Assembly (NCBI GenBank): GCA_024036415.1
Contig: JAMWET010001089.1
Span: forward strand, 1,339,501 to 1,403,500
Direction of reading: 5' to 3'
DNA: 64,000 bases
Source of the DNA: Prochilodus magdalenae
Taxonomy: Eukaryota; Chordata; Actinopteri; Characiformes; Prochilodontidae
Shown here: in pieces, positions 50,116 through 64,000 of the stretch
Position numbering within the stretch: the first letter of the stretch is position 1
Layout of the letters: each line of letters opens with the position of its first letter
Translations under genes and position numbers: made by a program
Notes under the pieces: generated by a model
Told to the model about the DNA's origin: nothing
Database searches by the model: none
The model's input: the letters and a program-made list of their open reading frames with translations, nothing else

Positions 50116-52795
50116 GTTCTCACCCCAAAACAGGGCTGCACTATGAAACATTAAGAACCGCTGCTATAGTAGAATCGTCCAAGGCGACCAAAGAGATTTA
50201 GCAGTACGCCTACATCATTAGCTGCACTGCTGTGAAACAATGCCTCATTTCTACTGTTTACCTTCTTCTCTCCTCTGTCTAGCTGCCCTTCAGGAGTATC
50301 ATGATACATTATGGCAAAGAGTATTGAGTAAAGCTCAGGTGTCCACATGCAGTCAGGGATATGCACGCTTATACAAAATGCTGCTCATTGACCGAGTGCT
50401 CTTATGCATACAGGACAGCCTGGAAGCCTAGTGGCTGGAATTTTTCTAGGGCATATATTGATTTATTAATGTTATAAAACCCCTGATGATAAATCTGTAG
50501 TAATTTACATGTTTCAATGATGCATTTGTTTCTAAACTCTTCTATTGGTCTTGAGTTCCTTGCACAGTAATACCTGTAAAAGTAGGTGGGGAAGTCTGTA
50601 GGTGTAGTAGTGATCTGATACCCCGCCCGATGCTAGTGATAGCAGCAAATGAAAGCAAGTGGAGGAGCTTCAATCTCTGATTTAGCTTTTACTCAGACTT
50701 TTGATTTTATATGAAGAGTTGGCTTTTGTAAATGGTAGTTAAGGCAAACTTAAGTAACAAGGTTTGACCAGTGAGTGGTCTGCACTTAGCTCTATCCATA
50801 CCCCCCAAAAAAGGGATGCCATATTCAGCAAGGGCTCACTTGGCAATGGAAATAAGGACATATGTGCAGTCAGGTATTTGTATCTGTACCATGCTGTGTC
50901 TGATCTTTTTCCAGTAAAATATGTTCCAGTCTTATGAAACCTCTGCATGGTTTGTTACTCATTCGTATGTTGGCCCTTCACTATTATCTTATCTACAGTG
51001 AACTGGCTATTTCTAGCAGCATCCAAGCTGTGCGTTAAGACCGATGGCGTCGAACGTGGCGCCATTTGGAGCTGGACAGAGACTGATGGCTCGGTTCTTG
51101 GCTGACCTACGGGGTGCGGAGGTTGGGGGGAAAGCTGCTTGGCTTGTAACTCTATAGCTGAGCGTTTGCACCTAAGTCTCCACAAGGGAGTATCTCAATA
51201 AAGAGCAATTCAACACATCCTGGGCCTGCACATAAAAAGTCCTGGCACTTCATAGCCATTAGCAGGACAGGGGCCAGACCTGTCTTTGTGTTCAATTTGA
51301 TAAAGTCAAGCTGAATGCCATTCAGCCACAGAGTGCAGATTCAAGTAGAGGATTTGGAACTCCTCTTTATGTACTTACAAATATTTGTATTCTGTGTCTC
51401 ATCGTAATGGACAGTGCTTTTTATCTAATTAGCTGTGTTTTTATTGCCTCTACATTTGTAGCTGTAAAACTACACACTTCAGCAGCAAACACGCATTACC
51501 TCGTTCAGATTGTCCGTGGACGTTGGTGCGCAACATGTGATATGATCAGTAATATTTAAAACAGGGAGAAATTGCTATCATACCTAATGATGAAGTGATA
51601 AGCTGTTATTAGGATAGTATTGATGTAGCAGAATGTAGATTTGACTGGAATATAATAAATACCTTAGCTTCATTTTCTTAATATACAGTAGTACTAGCCA
51701 GGCAAGCAGCGTTTTAATAACAAGCTACCTACATTGAAATATAGACCTATGACTGAGTAAAAAAAGAATTAAATGAAATATGACAGTGACTGACTGAAAT
51801 ACACCATTGACCAGAGTTAAATCAAATACTGCCCAGAGGTTATTCAAAGACTGCATGAATCCCTCCTGGTTTAATTAACCACTGACTAATAACTGATAAC
51901 GTTTAATCTAAGGCTACTGAGTTAAATCTAATGGTGGCTAAGAGGAATAAACATTAGTGAACTGTACATTGGTTTTACTAAACAGCAGCACTAGGGCCGC
52001 ATAGCAGCTAGGTGTGAATGGAAGAAAAGATCATTACTCCAGTCATTTTTTAGTTTTAATGGATCTAGATCGTCAATTAATCTAATTGTATGTATTTAAA
52101 GGCAGAAAAGAGCATAAGAACGTAATAAAAGAAGATAGTATAATGTATGTGAATCACAATGTATGGGATTATTTGCAGTATCAAAGCACAAACCCTCATC
52201 AGTATTGCAGAACACTCCGTAAGATAGCATGATGTGATGTCCATTCCCAAGCTCAAAGCTTTATTTATTTGAAAAGATTAATAAACCTATAGTATTAGAA
52301 TGGACTTTTCCACGTTTAAGGTGTGCTGCGGGCTGTCGGTAGCGGACCACTGTTAGCCTTTTTAGGTGAGGAATCCATGAGCGGATGTGTTTTCTATGAT
52401 GAGAGATTGCGACCTGTCAGTGTCTGAACACTTTATCCAGAGCACCCTGTGCATCCTTTTTGGCTCGCATGTCTTCTGGAAAATATCCTCAGTAAAAAGG
52501 TTAAGATAGTTTATGTGTGTTTATCTTAGTGTGTGAGAGTGATGGTGTGTTAAGGTCTTTGTGGGGACCAGATGTCCAATGGGTCATTTGATATTGTGGG
52601 ATCTCCACCAGGAAAAATGCTTTGTTATGAAAAATGCTTTGTTGCTTTTCTGACCAAGTAAAAGAGGTTATTATTTATTAATTGCTTTGAACTGGATTAG
52701 ATGTTGCACAGCAGAAGACAAAAACACAAAGTACAGTAGTTCAGGGCTTTGTTGTCTGTGTCATACTTCATATGCCCAAACAGTACTGTGTAGCT
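50116..52795 (+). other. Intron, no gene seen
   Basis: Intronic. An unusually non-repetitive, GC-balanced stretch at about 51.03-51.35 kb (catagccattagcaggacag, ggggccagacctgtctttgt) could be conserved noncoding DNA. No coding exon was recognised. Confidence 0.5.
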
Positions 52796-52799
52796 ATTC

Positions 52800-52895
52800 A
52801 TATATTATTTGCTCTCAGGTTTTTAAAGAAATCTGCAGCGATATTTTTCCAGACCTTGAAAGTACATTCTTAGAAGTTGGTTGCATCGTGTGCTT
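52800..52895. repeat. Dispersed repeat, copy 2 (partner near 10.7 kb)
   Basis: It shares ttgctctcaggtttttaaag, aaatctgcagcgatattttt and acattcttagaagttggttg with the copy near 10.79-10.87 kb, in the same orientation. The end is not sharply defined and it may extend to about 53.1 kb. Confidence 0.55.
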
Positions 52896-53839
52896 CATAT
52901 AATTCAAACGATCTCAATTACAGATTTATACTCAACTCACCAGTTTACTCTACCTGTTTACTTCACCTGTTTGTCTTAAATCTGAAGGAACGCTTCCAAA
53001 GATGACTGCTTTAATTGGTGTTTATCTGCTGGTGAAGGTTTTGATGGTTGTCAGTCTTGCACGGTTGTTAGGATTCCCATTTTCTCTTCATATGTTAGTC
53101 ATTTTTTAAACTTCGGTTCTGGGAAATCTCCAGTTTTCCCCCATTGTTCCCCCTTTTCCCCATCCTTATGCAAGACTTTCTTGTATCTAATTGTCTGATC
53201 TACTCATATCTGATCTAACATCTACTCTAGTCATTTGAGATGCGTGTGGGACAGGGGGCAGCTACGGTGTATTTTGGTAGTTGCTTGTGTGCATGTCGAT
53301 GCCTTGCTTTTGTTTTAAGATGTGTTGGATGAAGGGTTCAACTGGCTGTAGGGTGCACAAAACTAGAGTGGAGGCGAATCCTGTAGTCTGTCTAATCTCA
53401 TACAGTTCTGCGTTTCTGTTTAAAAGCTCTATGGCCCCTCGTTCTCAAACCAAACAGGAATGTTTAATTGTTGCACTGGGGATTTGTCCATTTTTAGTGG
53501 TGCCTTATGAGGGGGGTGTTTGGTGGGTTGAGTATGCGGTCTTACTTCCTCGCGTCAGATCTCTGAGGCATCGTAACCAGTGATATCAAGCTTCATCCAG
53601 GCAGTAGGTTTAGCTTCCAGGTAGTGTGTCATTATGGATAATGGATAAATGTGGTCATGTGCTTTGGGGACTGGAAGTCATCAAGAGGGGAAGCCCTGTG
53701 TTCCGGTTATCTTGATTTAACAGAGCATCGGGGACTAGTAGCTTTAGGCTGAGATTTAGGCTGGGCATTCCCCTGTATTAGAACCTGGCAGTTCTTATTC
53801 TGATTTACAGAGAATTTGAGAGATTTAGACACATTATTA

Positions 53840-54220
53840 AAACCACTAACATGCCATTATACAGATACAACTTGTAGTCATGTGATGATTCACAATTTGC
53901 CAGCATTCGTTATTGGATTGAGACTGCTGTTGACCAGATTTCATTTAAGTGGTGGATCATTCACATCACAGCAGTGACACACTGACACTGTAGAGGCATG
54001 GTGTTTCATGTGGCGCTGCTATATCAAAGTATATGAGATATAGCTGGGTCAAGAGTAGTCCACCACTCAAATATACTCAGCTCTGTTAATACAGACCCTC
54101 TTAAGATGAAGATTTAAGATGACGGTTAACTAAAGCTGTGCATCAGAAGACGGGCTGCAGCATGTAACTGTACACAAGGAAGGTGGAGCCACCAGATAGA
54201 GGTTTCTAATAAAGTGGCTT
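53840..54220 (+). repeat. Diverged dispersed DNA repeat
   Basis: The words ccattatacagatacaactt, gtggtggatcattcacatca and cagcagtgacacactgacac resemble the family present at 60985-61490, which carries the complementary caccgccatgtcattgtcac. The copy is old, and no ends were found. Confidence 0.4.
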
Positions 54221-57742
<3,522 letters not shown>

Positions 57743-57832
57743 CCTCAGATCAGGGGTGCCCCTTCGATCACAACTCCTGCACAGTTTGGTAGTTTACCTG
57801 CAGGACCAGAGTTGTGCACCCCTGCCTTAGAT
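57743..57832. mobile_element. Short hAT-like MITE with 8-bp target duplication
   Basis: The element runs from caggggtgcccc at 57751 to gtgcacccctg ending at 57824. Its ends are inverted (CAGGGGTGC and GCACCCCTG). The 8 bases on the left (cctcagat) and right (ccttagat) match at seven positions, consistent with the 8-bp duplication made by hAT transposases. At 74 bp it is a deletion derivative with no coding capacity. Confidence 0.7.
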
Positions 57833-60034
57833 AATATAAACGACTATACAAGCAAGGGTAGTTGCACAGGGAGATGTGGTGTAGTGCCAGTGCAAGGGAT
57901 AATAAATCTCAGCATGAATTAGAGAGATGGGCCTGCATTTACATCCCCCAACAAGTTCCATATGCAGTACGTCCCGCTGCTGAAATCATGTCCAAATGTT
58001 TGACTTGATGGCAATTTTGTGTACCTTAACTGTGGTTAGTTAAATCAACATGCCAAGATTATTGTCATTAGCTCAGGAATTTACAGCCCATAGTCAGCTT
58101 ATCTCCTCTCGTTTTACAAGCTTCAGTGTTGTACACTGGAGATAGGTCATTAATACCATTGGCTTGATTTGAGCCAGAAAGAATGCCAGTAAAGGCTTCT
58201 TTTAGTGCCACAAAAAAATCCCAGAGTATGATGGAGTTTACTGACATGGGAGTTTGAGTGCAGGACTAAAATAAAAGAGCAATGCTGGTGTTTACATTAC
58301 TCCACCTCCTTGTGTATAGCTGTCCAAATAGTTCTCATACAGATTTCCAAGCCTATTTTCCAATGTCTATAATACAATGATGTTATAATGGTTATTCACA
58401 GCATATTCCAACCTTTCTGTATACAGCGTATTCTCCAGTGTTCTTACCCTCCTCCATTGATGTGGAATGCATCTTACTCAAGTTACCGAGTGAAATAAAG
58501 ATATTTTAAGCTGATGTGTGCTATATTCAATGAAATTTAATACAGCATGTATACGGTAAGCATGTTCGGCCTATATGTTAACAGAAAGGTTTTTTTTATT
58601 ATTTCTTTCCCACATCAAGGTCAGCCCTTCTCGTGTTTGCTCGTCAATTCAATTTGCCAGTCCAGCTGTGTCTCTCCCATGCTGACAGTAAGCCAATGAA
58701 TCTGTAGTGGTTTGTTGACCTCGTCTTTAAAGAGTGAAAAGCAAAACGGATCCACAAAGTGTGTACAAGCTATACAAAGTGTCTGTCACCTATGTGTGTG
58801 TGTGTATGTGTGTGTGTATGTGTGTGTCTGACCGAACTGTGTCCTTATCGATAGGAATAACCACCTGCAGAGGCCGGGCCTGGTCTCTCGGCGCTCTGAG
58901 CCTGTTATTAGTGGAAAGTAAGTCGCTGGCACTGGCTCGCTCTCCCAGCAGCAAAGGAATGCTCTGCTTGATCTGCATCGGCTTGCTTCACTTCTTAGAC
59001 ATCGAGCATCATGGTCTCTCACATGCATCGAGAACCCCCCTTCCTCCCCCCTCACCTTTTTTTAATGCACAGAACGGCTACCGAATCAGCCTGGCCCATT
59101 CACGCTAGCCTGAAACTCTCTCAAACTGTTCCTGCCATTGCGGAGTGCGGTAACGCTCGAAGCTTCTGGGCATTAAAACCTTTGTGTGTCGGACTGGAAT
59201 GGGGCAGGTCGTGAGGGAAGCGGCATGGAGGAGACGGTTTGTGTGAGCGTGCGATCAAGCCTGGAATTCTCGCTCATGGCATGAAAGTTTGTGCGTTTTT
59301 CGATGTGCGTCTGTCCACGTGTGTGCGTGTATGCGTCACTATCCATCTTTGCATTGACCTTGCACTGCATGTGACACCCCCCCAGCTGTAGTGGTAGAGA
59401 ATTCCACAAATCCCCCATAAACTCCCAATTCACCATGATTGATTGGTTAGCATTGGAAACTAGGAATGTGCATGGGTAGTCGAGTGCTCAGCCTAACTGT
59501 TCAAGACATGAGTATCCAGATGCTGAAATCACTGTTCTGGTATTCGTAATGTTTTATTATGGAAAGATGGAGAAAATATACCGACCAATGGTAGAGTAGA
59601 AGTGTACCCAAGTGTTTGAGCTAAAGGTAAAATCAACTTTACCTTAGTTTAGATGGCTACTTAGCTGATAACAAGCAAAGGAAAATTCTGGGTTTGCACA
59701 ATTAGAAGGAATGAAGGAATTAACTTCAAGTGCATTTGTGTTACTGACAGTTATGTTACACTGAAGGCAGTCCTCATTGGTGATGTATCCCCTTCCAGTT
59801 TCCACCTTCTGCTTAAAACGTGTCAGCATTTAAAAGAGAAAGTGGTCAACGGTGAGCAGATGTTAATTAACTAGAGCCAATGGTTGTGGAAGGTGTCTAG
59901 AATAGCACCACTGACCTTGACTATGTGACACAACACACGGTATGTGTAATCATTTAATTGCCAGATTTGTTTCTTGTTACCACTGCGTTTCAACATCTCT
60001 AGGTAACATGGCCAATCTAGCTTTTTGGTTATAC
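57833..60034 (+). other. pde4d: Intron, with a possible cassette exon
   Basis: Intronic, with a TG microsatellite at 58793-58828 directly before a GC-rich segment (58.85-59.25 kb). The segment contains the exon-like interval 58855-58917. Open frames here otherwise match nothing known. Confidence 0.55.
58855..58917 (+). other. Possible in-frame cassette exon (unproven)
   Basis: A 63-nt interval lies between an acceptor-type AG (atcgatag) and a consensus donor GTAAGT at 58918. Read in the phase left by the shared exon at 54988-55179, it has no stop and would encode M, NNHLQRPGLVSRRSEPVISG and two bases of the next codon. It would therefore insert 21 residues into UCR1 without shifting frame. 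Against this, the polypyrimidine tract is poor (mostly a TG repeat) and I know of no PDE4 isoform with such an insertion. Confidence 0.2.
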
Positions 60035-60790
60035 ACTCATCATCAAAGAATAGTTGCACCCAGAAGGAAGTGCTGGATTGCAGTGCTATTGGGAAGGAAG
60101 ATGAGAGTTACCAGGAATGATGATCCATTTAGACTGATATGGGCGTTATTTATTAAACTGCACATACTGAGATAGTGTCTCTTAGTATGGCGACAGGCTA
60201 ACACGACATGCCAGACGTCTTGGCACGGAGTTGTAGAGGTTACTAATGGTGTCCTGCGACCCAGTTTCTGTAGATTTTGTGATATGGCTGAAGGTGGAGT
60301 GACACTAGGCCTTCTGGACATGTGGCGTGTGACAACAAACAGTTCATCTTGACAATGACCACAGTGCCTCCACACACAGATTCGTTGGTCGTCTCCACAT
60401 AGACGAAACTGGGACTCGTCACTGAAGATGAGCTGCTGCCATTCTGAGTCACTCCATGACGGTCTGGCACAACATCGTTGCAGTCTTAGGCGAAGTCAGC
60501 TTGTTTTTAAGGGCGGTCGTGGTAACAGCCTGTTTGCATGTTCAGCCGTCTGTAAATGCCGTTGGCACTATCAGGATGACTCATGGAGGGCATCACTGCT
60601 GAATGTCTGCAGTTGTGGTGGTTGGGTCAGTCAGGTACAGCAATAAGGCCCGTCCTTGCTTATATCACATGCGTGGCAGAGCGTGAAACTTAAATCGTTT
60701 GCATGTCTCACAATGTCAAACCTAGACACCAATTTTCATTCCTGTCAGCTGATTGCTTCTGGGTGCAGCTATTTTTTTATATTTTCACAC
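60035..60790 (-). mobile_element. Tc1-like transposon, decayed, reverse orientation
   Basis: The inverted termini contain gaatagttgcacccagaagg (from 60049) and gcttctgggtgcagctattt (60752-60771). On the minus strand the internal part gives transposase-like peptides. These include FSDESQFRLCGDDQRICVWR, which matches the catalytic Asp-Glu-Ser-Arg/Gln-Phe region of Tc1 transposases, followed by HCGHCQDELFVVTRHMSRRP and SVTPPSAISQNLQ. Frame breaks separate the pieces and the length is about half that of an intact element. Outer ends beyond the matching words are approximate. Confidence 0.8.
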
Positions 60791-60984
60791 ATTTATATCT
60801 ATGCAGACAGTAGCTGACTACAACATTTGACAGGGCAATCTGGGCAGCTTTGGATCGGACCACAGAGTATCATTATAGTTACATAAACAAGAACATGTTA
60901 AAACTGTCAACACGCATAGGCCTGGACACACTACATTTTGTTAGACAAAGAAGTATAGGTAACTCCACCTTCAGTGGTACAATA

Positions 60985-61490
60985 TACACTGACCAACCAC
61001 TTCATTATGTATGCCTGTTTGTTTCTACCCTCATTGTCCATTTTAGCAGCTCCAATTACCATATAGGAGTACCTTGTAGTTCTACAATTACAGACGGTTG
61101 TCTGGCTGAGTTAGTGCATACGTGGTTACCCCCTTTTCGGCCTGTTCATCAATGGTTGATCAATAGTCAGAAGAAACCACATGACCACCATAGTGCTGCT
61201 GTGTCTGATCCACTGTACCAACGCAACATACTATAACACTCCACCGCCATGTCATTGTCACTACAGTCCTGAGAACAATCTACCACCCAAGTAATACCTG
61301 CTCTGTGGTGGTCCTATGGGGGTCCCGACCGTTGAAGAACATGGTAAAAGGCACTAACAAAAGATACAGAGAAACAGACGACAGTCTGTAACTGCAGAAC
61401 CACAAAGTGCACCTATATACTAAGCAGAGCTGATAAAATGGACAACAGTAGTAGATACATGGAGATGATAAATAATCCCACCAAATAATA
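60985..61490. repeat. Dispersed non-autonomous DNA repeat
   Basis: Ordered words include actgaccaaccacttcatta, tccattttagcagctccaat, cgccatgtcattgtcactac, acaatctaccacccaagtaa, tacctgctctgtggtggtcc, tatgggggtcccgaccgttg, ctgtaactgcagaaccac and gctgataaaatggacaacag. This series is a very common fish repeat. Other diverged pieces of the family lie near 49.94 and 53.84 kb. Confidence 0.7.
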
Positions 61491-62073
61491 ATCACCCAGA
61501 TGGTGTTTTTTCAGGAGAAGGAAAAACATTGATGTGGGTCATCTGGCGCTTATAATGATAACAAAATATGCTCATAAAAATTGGAGAAGCATGGTTTTGT
61601 CCAACAATGTATACAATGCTGTCCCTTAGTCCCTAAAGCCCCTAGGCATGTTATTTAAACCCATTTATCTTGGCAATAAGTGTGTTTCCATTATAGCCAT
61701 CTGAACAAATTTCATCAGAATAAATAAAAAATAATGTAAATATAGTAAAAATTTGCAAGAAGTTCTTAATTTTTTTTGTCTTATTTGTATCTCTTGTGAG
61801 CTAGTTTTAACAGTTTGATTCCAGATTACTCCTGGATGCCCCCAACCATTGCAGATGAAGTAATTTACTAAAACCACTGTTATATGATATCTCTATATCA
61901 ACGTCTAGAAATAGTTAAACAAACATACTGACATACATGAAATCGCCTATCCCGCTGGTCATTTGTATTGGTTCTAATATTAGTTTCTGTGGAAGTAACA
62001 CTTTCTGACCCTATAAATAGCTTTTTATATGCACATTTTTAAACAGCACCGCATATCATCGCTGTCCAACTAA
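61491..62073 (+). other. Intron containing copy 1 of a 49-bp exact repeat
   Basis: No gene was seen. The segment 61737-61785, starting taaatatagtaaaaatttgc, recurs without mismatch at 63952-64000. Confidence 0.7.
61737..61785 (+). repeat. 49-bp exact direct repeat, copy 1
   Basis: The sequence runs from taaatatagtaaaaatttgc to ttttttttgtcttatt and is identical to 63952-64000. The bases before it differ, so the match has a sharp left edge. Confidence 0.9.
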
Positions 62074-62200
62074 AAACACGTATCTCTTTTTTCGTCTGTC
62101 TTACTTTTATATATCATTTAAGCACATCAGCACCCATTTACATTTTGCAACAAAATACGTGATCAATGGACCAACAGAAGTGGCCCAAAACTGCTTGGGA
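62074..62200. repeat. Dispersed repeat, copy 2 (partner at 8.1 kb)
   Basis: It matches 8110-8220 in order and orientation, including the shared gtggcccaaaactgcttgg-type end. The copies have drifted. Confidence 0.6.
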
Positions 62201-63951
62201 AATAGTCAATTGAAAAAATGTTTTAAAATAAAAGTAGGTTTTTGCCCTCTCATGTAAAGTTGCAATTTTAGAGATACAGGTTTTCCTTTGTACAGCGATC
62301 ATATGTATTATTTAGGACTGAGTTCATGTCAATGTTGAGAAGCTTGACAACTGAGAAGCGACAGTTAGTAAAATCAGTAGCATATGGCCCACTAACTTTC
62401 TGATCAGTTGGACCCCAAACCATCATATACTGCCAACATCTGTGTAGAACATTAATGACTTTAAGCACCTCCAGAACTTCTCTGGACTGCAGGTGTGGCT
62501 AACAGTGCAGGAATGGAAGTGTAGTGACACTTCTCCAACAGTAGATGGGGCCATATAACATCTTTAAGCACACTATGATTGCAGAAGTCTTCACTCACTA
62601 CTACGGGCCTGCAAGTTATGAATTAACCGCAGAGCGACGAGTGAATTTAACTAAGCTTTAAGCTGCGTAAGCTCCGATGAGATGTATTGCTGACGTGTGC
62701 AGAAGGATGAGGTTGCAGTCAAGTGTGAGCTTCCTTCCCTTCTCTTTAGCCTGGCTCTGCAGGTTCAGTGTCGCTCTGGCCGTAACTCTGCACCGGGGTA
62801 TGCATAATGCATCTCCCCCGCGGGACAGCAGACGCACGCTTTTCATTTAATCCCACCAGATAGACTGCTCCTCCTCACGAACAGCAGGAAATATCACTTT
62901 CCCAATAACTGCCGGAACTGCTTTTCTGAAATCTAGCCTTTCTTAGCACCTCCATGTTAAAGATATTTGACGAAAAATTTTATGTACAGTTTCCCACAGC
63001 CCAAAGTAACAAGCTATAAGCCTTTCGTAGTTAACAGCTAATGGATGTGTATAGCCATCAGTTAGCATTATGCTCCAGCATGTTCCACATCATTTCACAC
63101 TTGTTTTAAACTGCATTAAACGTATGTGATCTCTGACACTGTTAAGATATTAGAGCTGCAACTACTGAATATATTCATTTATATATTCTCAGTGTATTCA
63201 CGTTCTGTGAAATGTTATCTGAAAAATGCAATAATATAAGGATAAAAATTCTCTTGACAAATTTCACTCAAATGACTGAATGAAAATCGTTTTAGATTTG
63301 CGTAGCACTTTTTTTGTTTTTGCATTCAGAAAACAAAAGCGTTGTGTTAGCATTCAGTGCTAAAAGTGGCTTTCACTTAAATTACTCTACAGCTCAAGAA
63401 CGTTTTAATTATTAAATTTGTTCAGTTTGATAGAATATTTTGTGTAGCACCATATAAAACTTTGCTATCCAGTAGTGAAGTGTGTTTGGGCCATACATGT
63501 CAAAATATAATAATAATTTATGATGATAAAGCTAACTTCTGCTAGCACCCCAATGTAATTCTAATGGCATGTTTAGCGCTAAATGCTAAAAACAAACATG
63601 TGAAACTTGTAAAAAGGTTGTTCTATGTTTTATTTAAAGCTTGTCACATACATATTAATATATTTAACCCTATACATACCAGTCGTACCTCAGTGACTTA
63701 GTAAGGAGTCCTGAGGTCTAGAATAACCTTCTTCCCCCACGAAATTGGTTGTAAAGCAAAACATGACTGGTTGATTCCACTGTCAGTTTTTAATCATAGG
63801 CCTAACCAATGAGAGAGCTATCTTGATAACATTCCGAAAGGTATAATTTTGCATTGTTTAAAGAATTTAAACTTATAACAAATAAGACTGTTACAATTAG
63901 CCTTGAATCTGTGTACTTCTGACTGTTAGTAATGAAATCAAGATGTTAAAA
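62201..63951 (+). other. Intron, no gene seen
   Basis: Intronic. About 62640-62860 is GC-balanced and free of recognised repeats (ctgcgtaagctccgatgaga, tggccgtaactctgcaccgg, cggggtatgcataatgcatc) and could be conserved noncoding DNA. The rest is AT-rich with nothing recognised. Confidence 0.55.
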
Positions 63952-64000
63952 TAAATATAGTAAAAATTTGCAAGAAGTTCTTAATTTTTTTTGTCTTATT
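63952..64000 (+). repeat. 49-bp exact direct repeat, copy 2 (runs to window end)
   Basis: Identical to 61737-61785, offset by 2215 bp. The match runs to the last base of the window, so its true length is unknown. Confidence 0.9.

Overview
This is a 64 kb window of a teleost fish nuclear genome, mostly intronic. The evidence is Tc1/mariner remnants typical of fish, fish-type dispersed repeats, long TA and CA microsatellites, and very low coding density. Several repeat families look like those of otophysan fishes (catfishes, characins, relatives), but the order cannot be settled from sequence alone. The only gene I can support is pde4d, the cAMP-specific phosphodiesterase 4D, running left to right on the + strand.

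The window holds four pde4d coding exons. Three are alternative first exons, each with its own start codon: a PDE4D3-type exon (970-1016), a PDE4D8-like exon (37783-37877) and a PDE4D9-type exon (46194-46258). All three end two bases into a codon. The fourth is the first exon shared by the long isoforms (54988-55179). It begins with the single base that completes the codon, giving Cys, Ser or Cys respectively, and encodes the start of UCR1 with its protein kinase A site RRES. The next shared exon, which should begin with an HGDD-type sequence, was not found and presumably lies beyond 64000. Each first exon probably has its own promoter, so the window is mainly the promoter-switching part of the locus.

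Region by region: 1-969 is the 5' flank and leader of the D3 exon. 1017-37782 is a 36.8 kb intron with a LINE tail, a TA-rich palindrome near 8.4 kb, a 245-bp tandem duplication near 11.3 kb, and a block at about 14.1-21.5 kb whose texture differs from the rest and may be uncorrected gap-fill. It also holds an old LINE fragment, a 1-kb minisatellite with higher-order structure (25.0-26.0 kb), a near-perfect 39-bp-arm hairpin (26.2 kb), a degenerate minisatellite (26.6-27.4 kb) and a deleted Tc1 element (36.0-36.6 kb). 37878-46193 is an intron with a decayed Tc1 copy. 46259-54987 is an intron with SINE-like and other dispersed repeats and a consensus CRE. 55180-64000 is the start of the next intron, with a small hAT-like MITE, a second decayed Tc1 copy, a dispersed DNA repeat and a possible 63-nt in-frame cassette exon at 58855-58917.

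No tRNA, rRNA, CRISPR array or independent protein-coding gene was recognised. The remaining open frames are short and fall in repeats, microsatellites or intron sequence.
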